Positions 1-5,117 of a stretch of DNA of 5,117 nt are shown piece by piece. The stretch is taken from positions 1 through 5,117 of the forward strand of contig JAAZCO010000141.1 in assembly GCA_012513235.1 (NCBI GenBank), in the 5' to 3' direction. The notes beneath the pieces are model-generated. The model saw only the letters and a program-made list of their open reading frames with translations, searched no databases and was not told the DNA's origin. Numbering within the stretch: the stretch's first letter is position 1; each line of letters begins with the position of its first letter. This DNA comes from Gammaproteobacteria bacterium. Its GTDB lineage: Bacteria; Pseudomonadota; Gammaproteobacteria; Pseudomonadales; Pseudomonadaceae. Made by a program: the position numbers and the translations under genes.

Positions 1-24
1 GGGCACTTGTGCCCGCGCAGCGGT
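1..24 (+). repeat. REP-type palindrome, cut by window start
   Basis: GGGCAC-TT-GTGCCC (1-14) is a perfect 6-bp stem with a TT centre, followed by GCGCAGCGGT. These 24 bases match the reverse complement of 4668-4691 with one difference. In that downstream copy the hairpin is preceded, on the structured strand, by the tetranucleotide GTAG; here that part would lie left of position 1. The copy reads on the + strand and forms an inverted pair with the element at 73-96. The family assignment rests on shared sequence within the window; mobilisation by a REP-associated (RAYT) transposase is inference. Confidence 0.72.
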
Positions 25-72
25 ATTCAAGCTCTTATGGGTTCTTGATGTTTATGCGTTGTATGATGCAAT

Positions 73-96
73 GGCGGGCATAAATGCCCGCCCTAC
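73..96 (-). repeat. REP-type palindrome with GTAG tetranucleotide
   Basis: A perfect 9-bp inverted repeat, GGCGGGCAT (73-81) and ATGCCCGCC (84-92), is followed by CTAC (93-96). Read on the minus strand this is GTAG followed directly by the hairpin, the layout of REP sequences processed by TnpA-REP/RAYT transposases. It lies about 38 bp before pbpC and faces the REP copy at 1-24 in inverted orientation, GTAG ends outward, as in a BIME. It could also act as a transcript 3' end for whatever lies left of the window, but no T-run follows it. Confidence 0.78.
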
Positions 97-133
97 GAGG
101 TGGATGTGATGGGCAAATAATGGTGTTTAAATA

Positions 134-2437
134 ATGTTACGCCGCATCGGATTGGGTATTGTGCTGATATGTGCTGCCTTATGGCTCGCCGATACCCTCA
201 ATCCGCTTCCTCTACCTAAAGACGATATGGCCCGTGTGGTGCTGGCGCAGGATGGCACGCCGCTGTGGCGTTTTGCTGACCACAATGGTGTGTGGCGTTA
301 TCCGGTGAGCATTGAGCAGGTGTCGCCTTATTATATTGAAGCTCTTCTGGGCTATGAGGATCGCTGGTTTTATCAGCATCCGGGCATCAATCCGCTGTCG
401 ATTGCGCGGGCTGCTTGGCAGAATTTACGCGGTGGTCAGATTGTCTCGGGCGGCAGTACCTTATCGATGCAAGTGGCGCGCTTGCTTGACCCGCATCCAC
501 GCACACTGCGCGGTAAATTGCGTCAGCTGTGGCGCACGGCGCAGCTCGAATGGCATTTATCCAAAGATGACATCCTCACGCTTTACCTGAATCGTGCGCC
601 TTTTGGTGGCACGCTGGAAGGTGTGGCGGCGGCTAGTTGGGCGTATTTGGGCAAGTCGCCAAAAAGTCTCAGCCGTGCGGAAGCGGCGTTACTGGCGGTG
701 TTGCCACAAGCGCCGAGTCGTTTACGTCCTGACCGTCACCCTAAGCGTGCGCAAGCCGCACGCGATAAAATTCTCCAGCGTTTGGCGCAGTTTGCCGTTT
801 GGCCTGAGCGGGCGATTAGCGATGCCTTGCAAGAACCGGTTTGGCTCGCACCGCGCCATGAGCCGGCGTTAGCGCCTTTGCTGGCGCGGCGACTCAATCA
901 TACAAACAGCCCTGCAGTGATTGAAACCACTCTGGATGCCAGTTTGCAGCGACGCTTGGAAGATATGTTGCTGGGCTGGCGCGCGCGTTTACCGGAGCGC
1001 ACGTCGGCGGCGATTGTGGTGGTGGAGCCCGACACCATGGCAGTGCAGGCCTATTTAGGCTCGCTGGATATTCAAGATGCGCAGCGTTTTGGTCATGTGG
1101 ATATGGTGCAAGCGGTGCGTTCGCCGGGCTCCACGCTCAAGCCTTTTCTCTATGGACTGGCGCTGGATGAAGGGCTGATTCACTCCGAATCTTTACTGCA
1201 AGATGTGCCGCGCCAGAGCAGTGATTATCGTCCAGGCAATTTCTCGCAAGGCTTTAGTGGGCCAGTGTCGGCCAGTGAGGCCTTAGGGCGTTCGTTAAAT
1301 TTGCCGGTGGTGCAATTAATGGAGGTGTATGGCCCTAAGCGTTTTACCGGTGAGTTGCGTAATGCGGGTGTGCCGTTGTTATTGCCGCGTGGGGCTGAGC
1401 CGAATTTAGCGCTGATTTTAGGCGGCGTGGGTACGCGCTTAGAAAATGTCGTCAGTGGTTTTAGCGCGTTTGCTCGGCAGGGTAAAGTCGCGCAGTTGCG
1501 CTTTCAGCCACAACAACAGCTGGAAGAAAAGCGCCTCATGTCACCGGGTGCCGCCTGGATTGTGCGGCGCATATTATCTGGCCAGCGGCGCCCCGATATT
1601 GATCCGCGCGCGCAGTTGGTCGAGCGTGCGCCTTTGGCATGGAAAACCGGCACCAGCTATGGTTTTCGTGATGCCTGGGCGGTGGGGGTCAGTTCGCGTT
1701 ATTTAATTGGCGTGTGGATTGGCCGACCCGATGGCACACCGGTTGCGGGGCAGTTTGGTTTGGCTTCAGCGACACCATTGTTGTTGCAAGTGCATGATGT
1801 GCTCAATCATCGTGACCGCCAAGCGGGCAAAGCTGTGATCGCCGATCCGCAGCCTGCCGAAGTGGGCGTTGCCGCGATTTGCTGGCCGCTGGGGCAAGAG
1901 TTGCCGCGTACCGATGCCAATTGCCGGCGTTTACGTTTTGCTTGGACGCTCAATGGTACCGTCCCGCCGACTTTAAATATGGATCACTCTGATTTGCAGC
2001 CCTTGGTCTGGCTGAATCCGCAAGGTTTGCGCGTGGCGAAAGACTGCCCCGGTGCGCAAGCGCAGCGTGTTGCCTTGTGGCCGGCGGCTTTAGAACCTTG
2101 GCTACCTGTCGCCGAACAACGCCAAAACCGTTTAGCGCCGGCTGACCCGAGTTGCCCGCCGCCAGTACAGATGTACGCTACGCCGCTGCAGATTGTGGGT
2201 GTCCATGCGGGTGATCGTTTACAGCGTGCCGCCGGTGCGCAAGGCGAGCTTAATATTCGTTTTTCTGCACCAAGCCGTGGCACCCAACAATGGTGGTATC
2301 TCAATGGTCAACCCTTGTTAACCACCGCCAGCGGGCAGGGTTTTGATCATGTTTTTACTCGAACCGGCAGTTATCAACTCAGTGTGCTCGACGATAATGG
2401 CCAAACCGGTAGCGTAGAATTTACGGTTGTCGACTGA
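134..2437 (+). CDS. pbpC: Penicillin-binding protein 1C (class A bifunctional PBP)
   Basis: 767 aa, close to the roughly 770 aa of E. coli PbpC. It polymerises lipid II glycan strands and, in principle, cross-links their peptides on the periplasmic face of the inner membrane. A short N-terminus with R3-R4 and a hydrophobic segment (about 5-19) form a signal anchor. The GT51 domain (about 50-215) shows EDRWFYQHPG with catalytic E75, GGSTLSMQ (106-113), RTAQLE ending in the second glutamate E139, KDDILTLYLNRAPFGG (144-159) and RAEAALLAVLPQAPS (181-195). The transpeptidase domain (about 290-550) has S333-T-L-K336 (SxxK, acylated serine), S387-L-N389 (SxN) and K504-T-G-T-S. The end (about 680-765) fits the PbpC C-terminal (BiPBP_C) domain. 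All motifs are intact. The start at 134 is forced by an in-frame TAA at 128-130; only a weak GGTG (122-125) serves as ribosome binding site. The frequent partner gene for an alpha-2-macroglobulin (yfhM) is not adjacent upstream within the visible 133 bp. E. coli PBP1C is known to have poor transpeptidase activity and not to replace PBP1A/1B, so this is probably an auxiliary enzyme. Confidence 0.97.
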   Translation: MLRRIGLGIVLICAALWLADTLNPLPLPKDDMARVVLAQDGTPLWRFADHNGVWRYPVSIEQVSPYYIEALLGYEDRWFYQHPGINPLSIARAAWQNLRGGQIVSGGSTLSMQVARLLDPHPRTLRGKLRQLWRTAQLEWHLSKDDILTLYLNRAPFGGTLEGVAAASWAYLGKSPKSLSRAEAALLAVLPQAPSRLRPDRHPKRAQAARDKILQRLAQFAVWPERAISDALQEPVWLAPRHEPALAPLLARRLNHTNSPAVIETTLDASLQRRLEDMLLGWRARLPERTSAAIVVVEPDTMAVQAYLGSLDIQDAQRFGHVDMVQAVRSPGSTLKPFLYGLALDEGLIHSESLLQDVPRQSSDYRPGNFSQGFSGPVSASEALGRSLNLPVVQLMEVYGPKRFTGELRNAGVPLLLPRGAEPNLALILGGVGTRLENVVSGFSAFARQGKVAQLRFQPQQQLEEKRLMSPGAAWIVRRILSGQRRPDIDPRAQLVERAPLAWKTGTSYGFRDAWAVGVSSRYLIGVWIGRPDGTPVAGQFGLASATPLLLQVHDVLNHRDRQAGKAVIADPQPAEVGVAAICWPLGQELPRTDANCRRLRFAWTLNGTVPPTLNMDHSDLQPLVWLNPQGLRVAKDCPGAQAQRVALWPAALEPWLPVAEQRQNRLAPADPSCPPPVQMYATPLQIVGVHAGDRLQRAAGAQGELNIRFSAPSRGTQQWWYLNGQPLLTTASGQGFDHVFTRTGSYQLSVLDDNGQTGSVEFTVVD

Positions 2438-2463
2438 TGGTCTGCCTGTGCCGCATTGCCCTG

Positions 2464-2472
2464 TGGTAAACT
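2464..2472 (+). promoter_or_regulatory. Possible extended -10 element upstream of rlhA
   Basis: TG-G-TAAACT matches the extended -10 pattern TGnTATAAT with four of six -10 bases. No good -35 lies 17 bp upstream (2444-2449). Transcription from it would give a leader of about 80 nt for rlhA. A second weak candidate is TATATT at 2537-2542, which would leave only about 10 nt of leader. The 121-bp pbpC-rlhA gap shows no clear terminator, so read-through from pbpC is equally possible. Confidence 0.22.
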
Positions 2473-2558
2473 GCAGGCATTCTATCCATGCCCCGTCTCG
2501 CGCTTAACCTCGAGCCGCATGCTGTCCAGCCTTTTATATATTTGAATACTTAAAAACT

Positions 2559-4562
2559 ATGTCTCTACCTCTGCATCACCTTGAGTTACTCAGTCCTGCC
2601 CGCGATGCCACTATTGCTAAAGAAGCCATTTTGCATGGCGCTGATGCGGTTTATATTGGCGGCCCCAGCTTTGGCGCGCGCCATAATGCCAGCAACAGCC
2701 TGAGTGATATCGCTGGCTTAGTGGAGTTTGCGCACCTGTTTCATGCCAAGGTGTTTGTCACCATTAACACCATTTTGCATGACGATGAATTGGAGCCAGC
2801 GCAGCAATTGATTTGCCAGCTCTATGACATCGGCGTCGATGCGGTGATTGTGCAGGACTTAGGGGTGATGGAGATGGATCTGCCGCCGATAGAGCTGCAT
2901 GCCTCCACGCAAACCGATATTCGTACCCTGGAAAAAGCTAAGTTTCTCTCGCAAGCGGGCTTCTCGCAGTTGGTGTTAGCCCGTGAGCTGAATCTGCAAG
3001 AAATCCGCGAGATCAGCCAAAGTGTTGATTCGGCCATTGAGTTCTTTATTCACGGTGCGTTGTGTGTAGCATTTTCCGGTCAGTGTAATATTTCCCACGC
3101 GCAAACCGGGCGCAGCGCCAACCGTGGTGATTGCTCACAAGCTTGCCGTTTGCCCTACACCTTAAAAGACAATGAAGGCCGCGTGGTGGCCTACGACAAG
3201 CATTTGCTGTCGATGAAGGATAACAATCAAAGCGCTAATTTAAGCGATTTGGTCGATGCCGGTGTGCGCTCCTTTAAGATTGAAGGGCGCTACAAAGATA
3301 TGACCTATGTGAAAAACATCACGGCCTATTACCGTCAGCAATTGGACGAGATTCTGTTGACGCGTCCCGAGCTGGCGCGCTCATCCAGCGGTTTTACTGA
3401 GCACTTCTTTGCCCCTGATCCGGATAAAACCTTCCACCGTGGCAGTACGGATTATTTTGTTAGCGAGCGCAAAATTGATATTGGCGCTTTTGATTCACCG
3501 AAGTTTATTGGTTTGCCTGTGGGTGAGATTCTAGGCATTGGTAAAAATGATATCAGCGTGCAAACCACTGAGCCGCTGGCCAATGGTGATGGCCTCAACG
3601 TGCTGTATAAGCGCGACGTAGTGGGCTTTCGCGCCAATACTGTGCAGCAAGTTTGTGAGTATGAAGTGGAAGGGCAAATGGTGCGTCAGTACCGTGTGGT
3701 GCCCAATGATATGCCGGCTGAACTCACTAAGCTGCGTCCGCCATACCCGCTCAATCGCAATATGGACCACAACTGGCAACAAGCCCTACAAAAGAAATCT
3801 TCCGAGCGCCGAGTGTTAGTTGACTGGCAAGTGCAGCTCGATGCGCAGCAACTGACCTTGACCGTGACCAGTGCAGAAGGTGTCAGTGTTAGCGTGCAGC
3901 AAGCAGGTCCGTTTACCTTGGCCGCTGATGCTGATCAAGCGATTGCGCAAATCAAAGACACTCTGAGCAAGCTTGGTACCACGATTTATCATGCGCAGAA
4001 AATCAATGTTCAGACCGAAAAAGCTTGGTTTGTGCCCAACTCGCAGCTCAAGGCTTTACGCCGTGAAGCGATAGAAGCATTAACTGTCGCTCGCGTAGCA
4101 GCGCATCCTAAAGGTTTTCGCAAGCCCGTCAGCGACCCGCCACCAGTGTATCCGGATTCGCACCTGACCTTTTTGGCCAACGTCTACAACGAAAAAGCCC
4201 GTGCCTTTTATCATAAGTACGGTGTGCAACTGATTGATGCCGCTTATGAAGCACACGAAGAAGCGGGTGACGTACCGGTGATGATCACCAAGCACTGTTT
4301 GCGCTTCTCCTTTAACTTATGCCCTAAGCAAGCCAAAGGCGTGACAGGTGTACGCACCAAAGTCAGCGATATGCAGTTAATTCATGGCGATGAAGTGTTG
4401 ACGCTGAAGTTTGATTGCAAGCCTTGTGAGATGCATATCATCGGCAAAATGAAAGGCCATATTCTTAATGCCGACTTGCTCGGCAGCGCAGCAGCCAATG
4501 GTAATGCTGGTGTCGTTGGCCACATCACCCCAGATGACCTGATGAAAACGATCCGTCGTTAA
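2559..4562 (+). CDS. rlhA: 23S rRNA C2501 hydroxylase RlhA (U32 family, YdcP type)
   Basis: 667 aa, similar along its whole length to E. coli RlhA (formerly YdcP, about 650 aa). That protein is needed for the 5-hydroxycytidine at position 2501 of 23S rRNA, in the peptidyl-transferase region. The old label 'peptidase/collagenase U32' is historical; no protease function is implied. Visible are HLELLSPARD (7-16), HGADAVYIGG (26-35), HASTQTDI (114-121), the U32 signature EFFIHGALC...SGQC (161-176), ANRGDCSQACRLPY (187-200) and FKIEGR (239-244). C169, C176, C192 and C196 are the candidate iron-sulfur ligands of the catalytic part. The middle region (about 380-510) corresponds to the U32 collagenase-like domain (DUF3656). 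The C-terminal part carries a second cysteine set, C580, C588, C620 and C623. The long form and the RlhA-like N-terminus separate it from the shorter paralogues TrhP (YegQ, tRNA) and UbiU/UbiV. The start at 2559 places the conserved HLELLSPARD block at the same distance from Met as in E. coli. No Shine-Dalgarno is visible before it; the preceding 28 bases are AT-rich. Confidence 0.96.
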   Translation: MSLPLHHLELLSPARDATIAKEAILHGADAVYIGGPSFGARHNASNSLSDIAGLVEFAHLFHAKVFVTINTILHDDELEPAQQLICQLYDIGVDAVIVQDLGVMEMDLPPIELHASTQTDIRTLEKAKFLSQAGFSQLVLARELNLQEIREISQSVDSAIEFFIHGALCVAFSGQCNISHAQTGRSANRGDCSQACRLPYTLKDNEGRVVAYDKHLLSMKDNNQSANLSDLVDAGVRSFKIEGRYKDMTYVKNITAYYRQQLDEILLTRPELARSSSGFTEHFFAPDPDKTFHRGSTDYFVSERKIDIGAFDSPKFIGLPVGEILGIGKNDISVQTTEPLANGDGLNVLYKRDVVGFRANTVQQVCEYEVEGQMVRQYRVVPNDMPAELTKLRPPYPLNRNMDHNWQQALQKKSSERRVLVDWQVQLDAQQLTLTVTSAEGVSVSVQQAGPFTLAADADQAIAQIKDTLSKLGTTIYHAQKINVQTEKAWFVPNSQLKALRREAIEALTVARVAAHPKGFRKPVSDPPPVYPDSHLTFLANVYNEKARAFYHKYGVQLIDAAYEAHEEAGDVPVMITKHCLRFSFNLCPKQAKGVTGVRTKVSDMQLIHGDEVLTLKFDCKPCEMHIIGKMKGHILNADLLGSAAANGNAGVVGHITPDDLMKTIRR

Positions 4563-4586
4563 ATAGAGCGGGCATTGATGCCCGCT
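4563..4586 (+). repeat. REP-like palindrome at the rlhA 3' end
   Basis: AGCGGGCAT (4567-4575) and ATGCCCGCT (4578-4586) form a perfect 9-bp stem with a TG centre, starting four bases after the rlhA stop codon. The GCGGGCAT/ATGCCCGC arms are the same as in the 73-96 element. ATAG (4563-4566) sits where GTAG is expected for + orientation, so this looks like a diverged copy forming an inverted pair with the one at 4668-4698. Orientation is not certain because the other flank also reads ATAG on the minus strand, at different spacing. The hairpin could protect or end the rlhA mRNA, but it lacks the T-run of an intrinsic terminator. Confidence 0.6.
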
Positions 4587-4667
4587 ATGTCTTACGGTTT
4601 ATCTGTCAAACATGCCTCTATTGCTCTGTTCAATTCATTGAAAATGGGCTGTGCGCAAGACTGCAAC

Positions 4668-4698
4668 ACCGCTGCGCGGGCACAAGTACCCGCCCTAC
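4668..4698 (-). repeat. REP-type palindrome with GTAG tetranucleotide
   Basis: GCGGGCAC (4676-4683) and GTACCCGC (4686-4693) pair over 8 bp with one non-Watson-Crick position, and CTAC ends the element at 4695-4698. Read on the minus strand it begins GTAG, then GG and the hairpin. On that strand the odd position is a G-T wobble rather than a C-A clash, which supports minus as the structured strand. The tail ACCGCTGCGC (4668-4677) matches, inverted, the tail of the partial copy at 1-24. Confidence 0.75.
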
Positions 4699-4745
4699 AA
4701 AACTGCTTCTGGTTTTGATCTTGAAAGCAATGCCAATGCTCCTGA

Positions 4746-4845
4746 GTACAGCAGATGCTGGAGCGACAAGCGTAGCCATGGATGGCGCAGCGCCCGAATT
4801 GAATCAGGATGATTCATTGAGGGACAAGCCCAGCGTCTGCTGTAC
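4746..4845 (+). repeat. 100-nt nested palindromic element (repeat, MITE-like or structured RNA)
   Basis: Outer arms at 4746-4761 and 4830-4845 are 16 bp long, with 15 Watson-Crick pairs and one T-G pair (4756 with 4835). Inside lie three compact palindromes: GCCAT-GG-ATGGC (4775-4786), the overlapping GGCGC-A-GCGCC (4784-4794), and TGAATCA-GGA-TGATTCA (4800-4816). GACAAGC occurs twice, at 4765-4771 and 4823-4829, just inside the two arms. No long reading frame is visible and no clear target-site duplication flanks it. The design resembles an intergenic repeat or a multibranched RNA. It occurs once in the window, so repeat status is inferred and no known family is claimed. Confidence 0.6.
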
Positions 4846-4928
4846 GCCATGCCACGCAGCTTCAATGTACGCCGTCAAACAGGTTTAACACGTTCGCAGA
4901 CCTGCACGAGCGGTAGGTCATGCGCCAT
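4846..4928. other. Non-coding stretch between nested palindrome and regulatory region
   Basis: No gene is seen on either strand in this part of the 491-bp gap. TGTACGCC, at the right edge of the nested palindrome (4841-4848), recurs at 4867-4874, so the element or a partial duplicate may extend to about 4874. A modest stem, CAGGTTT (4880-4886) with AGACCTG (4898-4904), has an 11-nt loop and one wobble pair and lacks a T-run. I assign no function. Confidence 0.4.
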
Positions 4929-4990
4929 CATACTTTCAGTATAAATCACATACTTAACCAGCTTTATATGCCTTACAGTTATATGTGATT
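4929..4990 (+). promoter_or_regulatory. AT-rich repeat cluster upstream of promoter, possible operator region
   Basis: Three sets of short repeats overlap here. CATACTT occurs at 4929-4935 and 4949-4955, 20 bp apart (about two helical turns). AATCACATA (4944-4952) is perfectly inverted as TATGTGATT (4982-4990), whose last two bases are the first two of the -35 box. TTATATG occurs at 4964-4970 and 4979-4985. This is the density expected of a regulator-binding region for the gene starting at 5054, possibly with looping. No specific regulator is recognised: TGTGA/TCACA is present, but in the wrong order and spacing for a CRP site. Confidence 0.4.
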
Positions 4991-5017
4991 GACTTTTATA
5001 GCATTTTAGCTTATGAT
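4989..5017 (+). promoter_or_regulatory. Near-consensus sigma-70 promoter
   Basis: The -35 box TTGACT (4989-4994) and -10 box TATGAT (5012-5017) each match consensus at five of six positions and are separated by exactly 17 bp. Initiation is expected near 5024, giving a leader of about 30 nt that contains the ribosome binding site at 5035-5042. This is the best promoter in the window and makes the downstream gene an independent transcription unit from rlhA. Confidence 0.7.
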
Positions 5018-5034
5018 TCAGAGTCTAAACGTTT

Positions 5035-5042
5035 GAGGAGGT
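5035..5042 (+). promoter_or_regulatory. Strong Shine-Dalgarno sequence
   Basis: GAGGAGGT is a near-perfect anti-16S complement, 11 bases before the ATG at 5054. It fixes the start of the downstream gene. It contrasts with the poor or absent ribosome binding sites of pbpC and rlhA. Confidence 0.75.
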
Positions 5043-5053
5043 CATAGGTCGTC

Positions 5054-5117
5054 ATGCGTATTAAAGGTTCAAGTAATCGTACCAAACCTGAAGAAGCAAG
5101 TACTTCACGCGATACAC
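5054..5117 (+). CDS. Start of an unidentified protein, truncated by window end
   Basis: Only 21 codons are visible: MRIKGSSNRTKP followed by EEASTSRDT. The frame is open to the window edge. The start is supported by the strong ribosome binding site at 5035-5042 and the promoter at 4989-5017. The visible N-terminus is polar, rich in Ser, Thr, Arg, Lys and Glu, with no signal peptide or membrane segment, suggesting a cytoplasmic protein or a disordered N-terminal tail. I do not recognise the family, and 21 residues are too few for a functional call. Confidence 0.72.
   Translation, partial: MRIKGSSNRTKPEEASTSRDT

Noticed and set aside
1984..2304. 106-codon open frame on the minus strand inside pbpC
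   Set aside because: It is fully antisense to the conserved PbpC C-terminal region and has no ribosome binding site or recognisable domain; it is a shadow of pbpC codon structure.
2457..2479. Terminator hairpin after pbpC
   Set aside because: TGCC-TG can pair with CA-GGCA only with a bulge and a long loop, and no T-run follows.
3531..3782. Minus-strand open frame within rlhA
   Set aside because: It overlaps conserved RlhA coding sequence, resembles no known family, and has no promoter or ribosome binding site; treated as a shadow, like the other short frames inside the two genes.
134..4562. pbpC and rlhA as a novel two-gene functional system
   Set aside because: Both are well-known, intact housekeeping-type genes with unrelated roles, separated by 121 bp; neighbourhood alone does not support a joint system.
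4567..4586. Intrinsic terminator of rlhA
   Set aside because: The stem is strong and well placed, but ATGTCTTACGG follows instead of a T-run, and the arms match the REP family; annotated as a repeat.
4563..4928. CRISPR array or tRNA in the gap after rlhA
   Set aside because: The repeats are individual palindromes at irregular spacing, not regular direct repeats with spacers, and no cloverleaf with the conserved TTC arm is visible.
4944..4990. CRP/FNR-type binding site
   Set aside because: The TCACA and TGTGA half-sites are in reverse order and about 30 bp apart, unlike TGTGA-N6-TCACA.

Overview
The window looks like ordinary gammaproteobacterial chromosome. Its two complete genes read as close homologues, over their full length, of Escherichia coli PbpC and RlhA (recognised from memory, not by a search). 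Moderately GC-rich coding sequence and GTAG-type REP palindromes in the gaps would fit a Pseudomonas-like relative, but the genus cannot be fixed from sequence alone.

Layout. Positions 1-133 are a non-coding spacer holding two REP-type palindromes in inverted orientation. Positions 134-2437 encode penicillin-binding protein 1C, a membrane-anchored periplasmic peptidoglycan glycosyltransferase/transpeptidase. A 121-bp gap follows, with only weak promoter-like signals and no convincing terminator. Positions 2559-4562 encode RlhA, the long-form U32 protein that hydroxylates C2501 of 23S rRNA. Positions 4563-5053 are a 491-bp gap without a recognisable gene. It holds two more copies of the same REP family, a separate 100-nt nested palindrome, and an AT-rich, repeat-dense regulatory region with a near-consensus sigma-70 promoter and a strong ribosome binding site. 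These drive a gene that starts at 5054 and runs off the window.

The two complete genes are not known to share a pathway (cell-wall synthesis and rRNA modification). Their adjacency probably reflects same-strand neighbourhood rather than a joint function. I see no defence system, CRISPR array, transposase, tRNA or rRNA. The least ordinary part is the 4563-5053 gap: its structured repeats, and the elaborate promoter in front of an unidentified gene.
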